From NCBI GenBank assembly GCA_035527975.1, contig DATKZM010000030.1, positions 86,670 to 150,669 on the forward strand: DNA of 64,000 nt, in the 5' to 3' direction. Position 1 is the first letter of the stretch; each line of letters starts with the position of its first letter. Of this stretch, positions 39,797 through 47,467 are shown in pieces. The notes under the pieces were generated by a model. The model worked only from the letters and a program-made list of their open reading frames with translations, did not search any database and had not been told where the DNA came from. The position numbers and the translations under genes are program-made. This stretch comes from DATKZM01 sp035527975. GTDB taxonomy: Bacteria; Pseudomonadota; Alphaproteobacteria; JAPULJ01.

Positions 39797-40498
39797 TCAG
39801 ATGTCGCCGTGGCCTTCGACGATCTCCTCGAGCTCCCACATGTCGAGGATGACGAGATTGTCGCCGTCGCGCTTGACGATGTCCTTGCGCGAGAGATCGG
39901 AGAGCGCCCGCGCAACGGTTTCGCGCGTGGTGCCCGAGCGGCTGGCGACGTTGGAATGCACAGGCGCCGGCTTGATCAGAGCCTTGCCGTCTTCGTCCTC
40001 TTCGGCTTCGCGGGCAAGGCGCAGGATCTCCGCATAGACCCGGTTGTAGGCGCCCAATGTCGAGAGATCCATGATGCGGTCGGTCGAGCCGCGCACGATC
40101 TGGACCAGTCGCCGCATAATCAACAGCGCGAAATAGGGATTGTCCGCCAGCAACTGCTGGAACTGCGCCGGGCTCACCGAAGCGACCGTGGTGTCCTTTA
40201 GCGCGATCACATTGGCCGACCGCGGCGCCTCGTCGATCGCGGCCAGCTCGCCGAAGACGCCGCCCTCGACGATCTCGTCGTACGAGACCTCACGTCCCGA
40301 ATAGGAGAAGTTGACCACCCGCACGCGCCCGCGCGTCACGAAATAGACGTCGCGGCTGTCGCTGTCGCGATCGATGATCTGCTCGTGGCTGGTGTAGTTG
40401 CGCCAGTTGGCGATGCCTTCGAGCTTGGTGAGTTGCTCGGCCGGCAAGGTTTCCAGCATTCCGATGTTCTTTAGAGTGTGCTCGCCGCTCGCGTTCAT
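39797..40498 (-). CDS. Crp/Fnr-family transcriptional regulator
   Basis: Regulator of 233 residues. The cyclic-nucleotide-binding domain contains GGVFGELAAIDEAPRSANVIAL (82-100), which has the phosphate-cassette Glu and Arg-Ser of CRP proteins; there is no N-terminal Cys cluster as in FNR. The C-terminal HTH has SRSGTTRETVARALSDL; the RETVxR recognition helix is the CRP type that reads TGTGA half-sites. Perfect TGTGA-N6-TCACA sites lie 260 and 625 bp downstream in front of the predicted small RNAs. A class III cyclase at 7.9 kb could provide cAMP. Confidence 0.87.
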   Translation of the reverse strand: MNASGEHTLKNIGMLETLPAEQLTKLEGIANWRNYTSHEQIIDRDSDSRDVYFVTRGRVRVVNFSYSGREVSYDEIVEGGVFGELAAIDEAPRSANVIALKDTTVASVSPAQFQQLLADNPYFALLIMRRLVQIVRGSTDRIMDLSTLGAYNRVYAEILRLAREAEEDEDGKALIKPAPVHSNVASRSGTTRETVARALSDLSRKDIVKRDGDNLVILDMWELEEIVEGHGDI

Positions 40499-40646
40499 GG
40501 CACCCGGCTCCCGGCCTTGACGGCTCTTCCGCGTATTAGCTTACAACGGCAAGACGGACATTTTTGTCCTTTCCCGCCGCGACCCCGCCTTTGACATAGC
40601 CCAAGGGGAGCGCGGGCGTCTAATCATTTTGGATGCCGCTGCACCG

Positions 40647-40711
40647 GCCCACTCCCCCTCCCGGCCCCCATGATTGTACGATCCCGTGGGCGGCCGGGAG
40701 GGGGAGTGGGC
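40647..40711. repeat. Palindromic repeat, family A copy 2
   Basis: Arms 40647-40670 and 40687-40711 pair with one bulge and share the GCCCACTCCCCCTCCCGGCC core with 17819-17884. The loop differs. It lies 17 bp downstream of the comF stop and may act as its transcription end or mRNA-stabilising hairpin. Confidence 0.7.
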
Positions 40712-40727
40712 TGATGCCGCAACAATA

Positions 40728-41501
40728 CTAGACCCCTTCCCAGACGTGTCCGCTGCGCACGACGCGGGTGAAGACCAGGACATCGACGCTGGCGGCGCCG
40801 GCGCGTTTCAGCGTGCGGGCGCAGGCCTCGGCCGTGGCGCCGGTGGTCAGCACGTCGTCGACCAGCACCAGGCGCTTGCCCTCGACATCGGCGCGTTTCG
40901 CCTTCGCGACCGCGAAGGCGCCCCGTAGCGTCCGGCGGCGCGCCGAGGGGCTCATATGGCCGAGCGAGGCGGTCGGTTTGCGGCGGATCAGCGTGTCGTG
41001 CAACACCGCCAGGCCGCTCTCCCTGGCGATCGCCTGCGCCAGCAGTGCCGACTGGTTGTAGCGCCGCCGCCACAGACGCCAGCGATGCAGCGGCACCGGG
41101 ACAAGCGCGTCGGCCTCGCGGGTGAGCGCCGTGCCGGCCCGCGCCATCAGCGCACCGAAGGCGGGCGCCATATGGGTCTTGTCGCCGTGCTTCAGGCCCA
41201 GCACCAGCGAGCGGCTGATGTCATCGTATGTGAGGACGGCGCGGGCGCGGTCGAAGGCCGGCAGCTGACGCGTGCAGGCGCCGCAAATGGCCTCGCTGGC
41301 AAGCTCGAACTCGAACGGAAAACCACAGCAGGCGCATTGGGGATCGCTGAGGAAGGCAAGCTCGCGCCAGCAGCCCGGACAGATGGCGCCGCTGCGCTCG
41401 ACGACCATGCCGCAGGAAAGACAGCGCGGCGGCAGCAGCGCATCGAGCGCCAAACCGCCGGCGCGGCGCAGCAGGCCGAGCGCGGTCGAAGGTCCGTCCA
41501 T
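40728..41501 (-). CDS. comF: ComF family protein (phosphoribosyltransferase-like)
   Basis: Protein of 257 residues starting at 41501 (MDGPSTALGLLRRAGGL). The N-terminus carries two zinc-finger-like Cys pairs (CLSCG with CPGC, then CACCG with CGAC). The C-terminal half is a type I phosphoribosyltransferase domain: LVPVPLHRWRLWRRRYNQSALLAQAIA and the PRPP loop RLVLVDDVLTTGATAEAC. ComF proteins function in DNA uptake or handling of single-stranded DNA in competent bacteria. The longer frame upstream to 41873 overlaps the divergent SDR gene and is rejected. Confidence 0.9.
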   Translation of the reverse strand: MDGPSTALGLLRRAGGLALDALLPPRCLSCGMVVERSGAICPGCWRELAFLSDPQCACCGFPFEFELASEAICGACTRQLPAFDRARAVLTYDDISRSLVLGLKHGDKTHMAPAFGALMARAGTALTREADALVPVPLHRWRLWRRRYNQSALLAQAIARESGLAVLHDTLIRRKPTASLGHMSPSARRRTLRGAFAVAKAKRADVEGKRLVLVDDVLTTGATAEACARTLKRAGAASVDVLVFTRVVRSGHVWEGV

Positions 41502-41604
41502 GGCCCCCGAGAGTGACGGCGTTGCATGGACCAAGTCAATTCGCCATGCTTGGCGAACCGCGCCGGCGCGCGCGAAGCCGACCATCAACGAGAGGCCGCC
41601 AGCC

Positions 41605-42372
41605 ATGCCCCAACATTCCGATCTTGAAGGAAAATCCGTCATCGTCACCGGGGCCGCGCGTGGGCTCGGCCAGGAATATGCCTGGCAGTTCGCTGCGGCC
41701 GGGGCGAATGTGCTCGCCGCCGACCGCGCCGATTGCGCGGAAACGGTCCAGGGCGGCAAGGGCCCGGGCCGGATCGAGGCCTGCACGGTCGATGTGGGCG
41801 ATGCCGCGAGCACGGCCGCGATGGCCGGTGCGGCGGTCGAGGCCTTCGGCGGCATCAATGTGCTGGTGAACAATGCGGCGCTTTACGGCGGCCTCAAAGG
41901 CGGTCCCTTCGACAAGCTCGACGAGGGTGAGTGGGACGCCTGCATGACCGTCAACGTCAAAGGCATCTGGAACGCCTGCAAAGCGGCGGTGCCGGCGATG
42001 AAGGAGGCGGGCGGCGGCTCGATCATCAACATCTCCTCGCTCGCGGCCGTCTACGGCTTGCCCTTCGCGCTCCATTACACGACCTCCAAGGGCGCGGTGA
42101 TCGGGCTGACAAGGGGCCTCGCGCGCGAGCTCGGGCGCAACTGGATCCGCGTCAATGCGGTGGCGCCGAGCGGCGTGCTGACCGAGGGGACGGACGAGTT
42201 CTTCGGCGACAAGAAAGAACGCGCTGTGGAGGTGATCCGCGAGGCGCAGTCGTTGAAGCGCAGTCTGGAGACCGGCGATCTTGCCGGCACCGTGCTCTAT
42301 CTGGCCTCCGACGCCAGCCGTTTCGTCACCGGCCAGACCATCATGGTCGACGGCGGCACGAGTTTTCTCTAG
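41605..42372 (+). CDS. SDR family oxidoreductase
   Basis: Short-chain dehydrogenase of 255 residues, start ATG 41605 (MPQHSDLEGKSVIVTGAARGLGQEYAW). TGAARGLG cofactor loop, NNAALYGG, catalytic Ser in NISSLAAVYG and YTTSK near residue 155, and the C-terminal GQTIMVDGGTSFL complete the classical SDR pattern. The loop ADRADC after strand two suggests NAD. The stop TAG lies in the terminal CTAG of the MITE-like element that follows. Substrate unknown; it sits between comF and a methyltransferase gene without an obvious pathway. Confidence 0.87.
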   Translation: MPQHSDLEGKSVIVTGAARGLGQEYAWQFAAAGANVLAADRADCAETVQGGKGPGRIEACTVDVGDAASTAAMAGAAVEAFGGINVLVNNAALYGGLKGGPFDKLDEGEWDACMTVNVKGIWNACKAAVPAMKEAGGGSIINISSLAAVYGLPFALHYTTSKGAVIGLTRGLARELGRNWIRVNAVAPSGVLTEGTDEFFGDKKERAVEVIREAQSLKRSLETGDLAGTVLYLASDASRFVTGQTIMVDGGTSFL

Positions 42373-42500
42373 TGCCCTGCCCTGGAAATTCGTCCCACGA
42401 ATTTCCAGGACGAGCAGGCCATTAAATATTTGACTCTAGTGTGATTCAGCCCCCGAAATTCGTCACAGTGATGCGACGAACTTCTGAACCATCACACTAG
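42369..42500. mobile_element. MITE-like palindromic element, full-length copy 2
   Basis: Bounded by CTAG at 42369-42372 and 42497-42500 and closely similar over its whole length to 32095-32226, including the GGAAATTCGT/ACGAATTTCC hairpin and the TAGTGTGATTC to CATCACACTA module. The left CTAG contains the stop codon of the SDR gene. No ORF inside. Confidence 0.8.
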
Positions 42501-42532
42501 CCGTGGCGCCGGCGGCACGCCATGTCAACCCG

Positions 42533-43516
42533 ATGAGCGAGCCCGCGCCGGATAATGTCCGCGTATTCGACCGCAGGACGGTGCGCCGGCATCGCGACCG
42601 CGCGGCGGCAGCCTCGATTGGAGGCCGCGAAGGTGGTGGCGGCGATTTCCTGCATCGCGAGATCGCCGGCCGCCTGGTCGAGCGTCTCGACGAAGTGCGG
42701 CGGGACTTTGCAAACGTGCTTGAGCTTGGCTGCCATCGCGGCGCGCTGACCGGATTGCTGGCCGGGCGCAGCGGAGTTGAAACCTTGATTGCCGCCGACC
42801 TCTCGCCCGTCTGCGTCGCCCTGTCGACCGGCCGACGCAAAGGCGCATTCGGCGTCGTGGCCGATGAGGAGGCATTGCCCTTCGAGCCCGGCGCGTTCGA
42901 CCTTGTGATCAGCAATCTGGCGCTGCACTGGGTCAACGACGTGCCGGGGGCGCTGATCCAGATGCGCCGCGCGCTCAAGCCTGACGGTTTGTTGCTCGCA
43001 GCGTTCCTCGGCGGCGCCACGCTCGCCGAATTGCGCGAGGCGCTGATGGCCGCGGAGCTTGAAATCGAAGGCGGAGCGAGCCCGCGCGTCTCGCCCTTCG
43101 CCGATGTGCGTGACGCAGGTGCGCTGCTCCAGCGCGCGGGGTTCGCCCTGCCGGTGGTCGACCGCGACCGGATTAGCGTCAGTTACGACAGCGCGCTCGA
43201 CTTGATGGCCGATTTGCGGGCGATGGCCGAGACCAACGCGGTTGCCGAGCGCAGCACCCGCTTCACCCGGCGCCAGACGCTGCTGCGCGCGGCCGCGCTG
43301 TATCAGGAACGGTTTGGCGCTGCCGATGGGCGGATCGCGGCGGGCTTTGAGGTGATTTATCTGACCGCCTGGGCGCCCGACGCGGCACAACCCCGGCCGC
43401 TTGCGCCCGGCAGCGCAACGGGCAGTCTCGCCGATGCGCTCGGCACGCAGGAGATCGCGGCCGGGGATCCTACGCGCCCAGGCCCGGCCGATCGCGGAGA
43501 CAAGCGCCAGACTTGA
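42533..43516 (+). CDS. Class I methyltransferase, NDUFAF5/BioC-like
   Basis: Protein of 327 residues; start ATG 42533 (MSEPAPDNVRVFDRRTVRRHRDRAA) fits the family N-terminus better than the ATG at 42503. FANVLELGCHRGALTGLL is motif I, FDLVISNLALHWVNDVPGALIQMRRALKPDGLLLAAFLGG covers motifs IV-VI and contains the LHWVND block typical of BioC and the mitochondrial NDUFAF5 family. In alphaproteobacteria these proteins neighbour comF and grxC. NDUFAF5 hydroxylates an Arg of complex I, so methyltransferase activity is not assured. Confidence 0.85.
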   Translation: MSEPAPDNVRVFDRRTVRRHRDRAAAASIGGREGGGGDFLHREIAGRLVERLDEVRRDFANVLELGCHRGALTGLLAGRSGVETLIAADLSPVCVALSTGRRKGAFGVVADEEALPFEPGAFDLVISNLALHWVNDVPGALIQMRRALKPDGLLLAAFLGGATLAELREALMAAELEIEGGASPRVSPFADVRDAGALLQRAGFALPVVDRDRISVSYDSALDLMADLRAMAETNAVAERSTRFTRRQTLLRAAALYQERFGAADGRIAAGFEVIYLTAWAPDAAQPRPLAPGSATGSLADALGTQEIAAGDPTRPGPADRGDKRQT

Positions 43517-43526
43517 CCCACGTCAA
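43513..43526. promoter_or_regulatory. FNR/FixK/NnrR-type box upstream of the cytochrome c gene
   Basis: TTGACCCACGTCAA is a perfect TTGAC-N4-GTCAA inverted repeat of the Crp/Fnr oxygen- or NO-responsive class. Its centre lies about 63 bp ahead of the GTG start of the cytochrome gene, which would fit activation from -41.5 with a short leader. It overlaps the stop of the preceding methyltransferase gene. Confidence 0.6.
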
Positions 43527-43582
43527 TGTGGGTGGCGGCGTATCGGCGCATCGTTGTTCGATCATCATTGTGGAGGTTCGAG

Positions 43583-43915
43583 GTGCGCAAAATCTTGCTG
43601 CTTGGCGCAATCGCTGTCGGGGCGATGCTGGCCGCATCGGCGCTGCAGGCCGGTGACGTCGAGGCCGGTTTTGCCCGGGCCAAGGCGGTCTGCGCGGAAT
43701 GCCATGTGGTTGCCACCGGCGTCGGTCGCAGGGTCGGCCGCAGTGGCACCGACGGCGCGCCGCCCTTCGCGACCATCGTCAACGGGCTCAAGCGTAGTGA
43801 ACGTCAGATCACAACGTTTCTCGCCCGGCCGCATGGCCGCATGCCGGATTTCATCCTGACCCGGCGCGAAATCGACGATCTCACCGCCTATATTCTGAGC
43901 CTGCGTCGGCGCTGA
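43583..43915 (+). CDS. Small class I cytochrome c
   Basis: Exported c-type cytochrome of 110 residues. GTG start at 43583 after TGGAGGTTCGAG. Signal peptide KILLLGAIAVGAMLAASALQAG, single haem motif CAECH (37-41) and axial Met87 in HGRMPDF. FARAKAVCAECH and LTRREIDDLTAYILSL are typical of the family. It probably shuttles electrons to a terminal oxidase or reductase; the FNR-type box upstream suggests microaerobic or nitrogen-oxide control. The convergent peroxiredoxin gene follows a shared terminator. Confidence 0.9.
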   Translation: MRKILLLGAIAVGAMLAASALQAGDVEAGFARAKAVCAECHVVATGVGRRVGRSGTDGAPPFATIVNGLKRSERQITTFLARPHGRMPDFILTRREIDDLTAYILSLRRR

Positions 43916-43935
43916 GCGATGGTCGCAACGAAACA

Positions 43936-43961
43936 GCCCCTCCCGATGGATCGGGAGGGGC
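43936..43961. terminator. Bidirectional hairpin between cytochrome c and peroxiredoxin genes
   Basis: GCCCCTCCCGAT (43936-43947) and ATCGGGAGGGGC (43950-43961) are exact complements with a 2-nt gap, i.e. a very strong stem between two convergent genes. The downstream T-rich sequence is short, so it may work as terminator in both directions or as a 3'-end stabiliser. Confidence 0.65.
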
Positions 43962-43994
43962 GCTTCATATTCTTCGCGGCTTGCCGCGTTCAGC

Positions 43995-44657
43995 TCAACC
44001 TTTCGGTTGCGGCACGTAGCGCAGATAGGGCTTCTCGGCGCGCCAGCCGCCGGGATATGCCTTCTTGGCATCCTCGTCGCTGACGGCCGGCACGATGATG
44101 ACGTCCTCGCCGTGCTTCCAGTTGACCGGCGTGGCGACCTTGTGCTTCGCCGTGAGCTGCAGCGAGTCGATCACCCGCAGCACCTCGTCGAAGTTACGGC
44201 CGGTCGACATCGGATAGGTGATCATCAGCTTGATCTGCTTGTCGGGACCGACGACGTAGACGTTGCGCACGGTGGCGTTATTCGCTGCCGTCCGGCCTTC
44301 AGCGCCGCCCGTCGTATCGGCCGGCAGCATGTTGTACAGCTTGGCGACCTTGAGATCGGCATCGCCGATCATTGGGTAGTTCGGTGCCACACCCTGGGTT
44401 TCCTCGATGTCCTTGGCCCACGCCTTGTGGTCCTCGACGCTGTCGACGCTGAGGCCGATCGCCTTGACATTGCGCTTGTCGAGCTCGGGCTTGATCTTGG
44501 CCACGTAGCCGAGCTCGGTTGTGCACACCGGCGTGAAATCCTTGGGGTGCGAGAACAGGATGCACCAGCTGTCGCCGATCCAGTTGTGAAAGCTGATTTC
44601 CCCTTCGGTGGTATCAGCGGTGAAGTCAGGCGCCTCGCTGCCGATCTGTACGGCCAT
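43995..44657 (-). CDS. 1-Cys peroxiredoxin (Prx6 type)
   Basis: Thiol peroxidase of 220 residues, start at 44657 with AGGAGGTATTGCC ahead of it. Peroxidatic Cys45 in HPKDFTPVCTTELG, the Prx6 signature. The C-terminal extension HGEDVIIVPAVSDEDAKKAYPGGWRAEKPYLRYVPQPKG is also Prx6-specific. The whole C-terminal half lacks a resolving Cys, so an external thiol is required. Function: reduction of peroxides, peroxynitrite or lipid hydroperoxides. Confidence 0.92.
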   Translation of the reverse strand: MAVQIGSEAPDFTADTTEGEISFHNWIGDSWCILFSHPKDFTPVCTTELGYVAKIKPELDKRNVKAIGLSVDSVEDHKAWAKDIEETQGVAPNYPMIGDADLKVAKLYNMLPADTTGGAEGRTAANNATVRNVYVVGPDKQIKLMITYPMSTGRNFDEVLRVIDSLQLTAKHKVATPVNWKHGEDVIIVPAVSDEDAKKAYPGGWRAEKPYLRYVPQPKG

Positions 44658-44816
44658 GGCAATACCTCCTTTAAAACGTTTTTTCTGGGACCCGGAATAA
44701 AGCCGATATACGCCGCCCGGATGATCCTGGCAACGTGTTCGCCGTTGAATCTTTGTCCCACCAGATTTTGGTGTATTTGCGGCAACCGCCGCCGCGATGC
44801 GCGCTGCCGGCTCGGC

Positions 44817-45209
44817 TCAGGTCACGATCTGCAGGAAGAGCACCACGTTGACGACGACCCCGGCTGTGAAAACCAACGTCCGCGCAAACGGCACGCCCAG
44901 GTAGAAAACGGCCGCGTGGGCGACGCGGATCCAGAAGTACAACATCGCCATCAGCGCCGTCGTTTCATTCGCCGTCTTGGTCAGGTGAGCGACGATGACC
45001 AGCGCGGCGAAGGGCGCGAAGTTCTCGACGAAATTGATGTGACTGCGCTTCGCGCGCCGACCCCAGGCCGGAAGTTCCTTTTCGGGTATCTCGCGGTAGT
45101 CCCCCGCCGACATAAAACCGTGGTTCAGCACGATCGCGATCACGTGCGGAATCCACAACACCAGCCCCAGCCCGGCGAGCAGAGTGAGATAGAAAAGATC
45201 GGTCGTCAT
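44817..45209 (-). CDS. MAPEG family membrane protein
   Basis: Protein of 130 residues with four TM helices. RRAKRSHINFVENFAPFAALVIVAHLTK is the MAPEG hallmark (ENF motif with preceding basic residues), and YFWIRVAHAAVFYLGVPFARTLVF is the second conserved block. Bacterial members are microsomal glutathione transferase-like proteins, often of unknown substrate. It is followed on the same strand by no partner; the methyltransferase gene upstream is 85 bp away. Confidence 0.87.
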   Translation of the reverse strand: MTTDLFYLTLLAGLGLVLWIPHVIAIVLNHGFMSAGDYREIPEKELPAWGRRAKRSHINFVENFAPFAALVIVAHLTKTANETTALMAMLYFWIRVAHAAVFYLGVPFARTLVFTAGVVVNVVLFLQIVT

Positions 45210-45293
45210 GTCTGTCCCCCTTTATTCCCCATTGTTAACACTACGGTTATTAGTGGGATAAATCCATTCACATTCGGGTGACGGGCGGCTGGA

Positions 45294-45866
45294 CTACAAG
45301 CGGGCCGGCGCGTCGCCGTCGCGCCGCGCGCAAAGCCGCTGGATGACCGCCGACCCGTTGCGTTCGACCAGGCCGGATTCGTAAGCGACGACCTCCAGCT
45401 GTCCGCGCGCCAGCTCCAGCAGTTCGCCCGGCCGCAGCAAATGATCGGGATTACGAGGCCGGCCATACACTTCGTTGCCGATACCGAAGGTCTCGTAGAG
45501 CAGCACGCCGCAAGGCGCGAGCGCGTTGCGCAGCTCGGCGAAAAGCGGGCGATAGAGATAATTGGTGACGACGACGCCATCGAAGCGGCGTCCGGCGAGC
45601 GGCAACGGCGCGCCGGTCTCAAGATCCGCTTCGATCACCTCGGCGGTGATTTTCGCCCGGTGCGCGTCCGCTGCCAAATCGGCGAGCCGTGATACGTCGC
45701 GGTCGACGGCGACGACCCGGTGGCCAAGGCCCAGGAAATAGCGCGTATGGCGTCCGCTGCCGGCGGCCAGGTCGAGCACGCTCCCAGCGGGTCTTATGAG
45801 CCCCGCGAAACGGGTGATCCAATCGGACGGCGGCGGCGCGGTGCCGGGCTGGGTAGGGTCAGACAT
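45294..45866 (-). CDS. SAM-dependent methyltransferase (TehB/UbiE-like fold)
   Basis: Protein of 190 residues; start ATG at 45866 (MSDPTQPGTAPPPSDWITRFAGLI) is preferred over the upstream 45965. GSVLDLAAGSGRHTRYFLGLGHRVVAVDRDVS is motif I, FDGVVVTNYLYRPLFAELRNALAPCGVLLYETF the catalytic-loop region. It resembles the short class I enzymes annotated as TehB-like or rRNA/metabolite methyltransferases. It is divergent from the DUF1178 gene. Substrate unknown. Confidence 0.82.
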   Translation of the reverse strand: MSDPTQPGTAPPPSDWITRFAGLIRPAGSVLDLAAGSGRHTRYFLGLGHRVVAVDRDVSRLADLAADAHRAKITAEVIEADLETGAPLPLAGRRFDGVVVTNYLYRPLFAELRNALAPCGVLLYETFGIGNEVYGRPRNPDHLLRPGELLELARGQLEVVAYESGLVERNGSAVIQRLCARRDGDAPARL

Positions 45867-46038
45867 GGAGGAATTACTGTGGGTTAGCGCCGCGTATTGC
45901 GGCGGTCTGGATGGGCTCAGGTGGCGAACATATGGTTGCGAACATATATTGTACTCGCGGCGCATAAGGCTTGTACTATAGACCGTTGGCCCCCCACATA
46001 CGGGTCAAGGATCGGATCGGAACGGACCGGGCGAAGCC

Positions 46039-46524
46039 ATGATCGTGTTCAACCTCAGATGCGGCGGCGACCACGTCTTCGAGGCGTGGTTCAAGGACAG
46101 CGCTACGTATGATCAGCAGAGCGCGGCCGGCGAGGTGGTGTGCCCGGCCTGCGGTGATACCAAGATCGCCAAGGCCCCGATGGCGCCGCGTTTGGGCAAG
46201 GGTGTCGGCAAGGGCAAGAGCGCCGGTGGCGGCGAGGCCGAGCAGACCAGCGGTCCGACGGCAAACGACGGAAAAGCAGAGACCGGCGATAAGGCCGCGC
46301 TCGCCGTGCGACTGCGCCAGGCGATAGGCGAGATCCGCACGCATGTTGAAAGCAACTGCGACTATGTCGGCCCGTCCTTCGCCGAGGAAGCGCGCAAGAT
46401 CCACTACGGCGAGACCGAGAAGCGCAATATCTACGGCGAGGCCTCCAGCGACGAGGCCAAGTCGCTGAAGGATGAAGGCGTCGAATTCGGCCGCATTCCC
46501 TGGTTGCCCCGCGAGGACGCCTGA
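46039..46524 (+). CDS. DUF1178 family protein
   Basis: Protein of 161 residues. MIVFNLRCGGDHVFEAWFKDSATYDQQSAAGEVVCPACGDTKIAKAPMAP shows the family's N-terminal Cys8 and CPAC pair, a probable zinc ribbon, followed by a low-complexity Gly/Lys linker and the conserved C-terminal helix block (IRTHVESNCDYVGPSFAEEARKIHYGE, IYGEASSDEAKSLKDEGVEFGRIPWLPR). The function of DUF1178 is unknown. It is usually found near the nitrilase/grxC group, as here at moderate distance. Confidence 0.9.
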   Translation: MIVFNLRCGGDHVFEAWFKDSATYDQQSAAGEVVCPACGDTKIAKAPMAPRLGKGVGKGKSAGGGEAEQTSGPTANDGKAETGDKAALAVRLRQAIGEIRTHVESNCDYVGPSFAEEARKIHYGETEKRNIYGEASSDEAKSLKDEGVEFGRIPWLPREDA

Positions 46525-46672
46525 GGGACGGCCGGCGCGGTTGCGGGCGGCGGCGCTGATCCGAAATTTTCATTGCAGTGGGGCGGTCGGTGCCGCGATC
46601 GGGCGTGTATGACCCGCGCCGCAAGGTCCTCCTGTCCGATCGTCACACATATTTTTTTGGCTTTTTTGGAGA

Positions 46673-47461
46673 ATGCCCGTGCTTGAAGCGAAGACTGCGC
46701 TGGTCACCGGCTCGACCAGCGGCATCGGCCTTGCGATCGCCACTGCGCTGGCGGGCCAGGGCGCCAATATCATGCTCAACGGCTTTGGCGACACGGCCGA
46801 AATCGAGACGGCGCGCGCGGCCCTTGAGACCGAGCATGGCGTCAGGGCCGCCTATAACGGCGCCGACATGACCAAGCCGGATGAGATCGAGAACCTGATC
46901 GCGGCGACGGTTTCGAGCTTCGGGTCGGTCGATATCCTGGTCAACAATGCCGGCGTCCAGCACACCGCGCCGATCGAGGATTTTCCGGTCGAGCGCTGGG
47001 ACGCCATCATCGCGGTCAACCTGTCCTCGGGCTTTCACACTATGCGCAACGCGGTGCCGCATATGCGCGCGAAAGGCTGGGGCCGGATCATCAACACTGC
47101 CTCGGTCCAGGGCCTTGTTGGCTCGGTGCAAAAGGCAGCCTACGTCGCCTCCAAGCACGGCCTCGTCGGCATGACCAAGGTGGTGGCGCTGGAGACCGCG
47201 GGATCCGGCATCACCTGCAACGCGGTCTGCCCCGGCTGGACGCTGACCGAGCTGATCAGGCCGCAGATCGAGGCGCGCTCGCAAGCGCTCGGCGTCGACC
47301 GGGAGGAGGCCGGCCGCGATCTTTTGAAGGAAAAGCAGCCCTCCCAGCAGTTCGTAACCGTGCAGCAGCTCGCGGGTCTAGTGGTCTTCCTGTGCAGCGC
47401 TGCCGCTGCCCAGATCACAGGAGCTTCGATCCCAGTCGATGGCGGCTGGACGGCGCAATAG
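46673..47461 (+). CDS. bdhA: 3-hydroxybutyrate dehydrogenase
   Basis: SDR enzyme of 262 residues that oxidises D-3-hydroxybutyrate to acetoacetate with NAD. TGSTSGIGLAIATALAGQGANIMLNGFGD, NNAGVQHTAPIEDFPVERWDAIIAVNLSSGFH, ASVQGLVGSVQKAAYVASKHGLVGMTKVVALE and CNAVCPGWTLTELI are strongly characteristic of bacterial BdhA proteins. The gene is followed 6 bp later by an alpha/beta hydrolase and then a patatin-like gene. That arrangement suggests use of polyhydroxybutyrate or its oligomers. Confidence 0.92.
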   Translation: MPVLEAKTALVTGSTSGIGLAIATALAGQGANIMLNGFGDTAEIETARAALETEHGVRAAYNGADMTKPDEIENLIAATVSSFGSVDILVNNAGVQHTAPIEDFPVERWDAIIAVNLSSGFHTMRNAVPHMRAKGWGRIINTASVQGLVGSVQKAAYVASKHGLVGMTKVVALETAGSGITCNAVCPGWTLTELIRPQIEARSQALGVDREEAGRDLLKEKQPSQQFVTVQQLAGLVVFLCSAAAAQITGASIPVDGGWTAQ

Positions 47462-47467
47462 CCGTAC

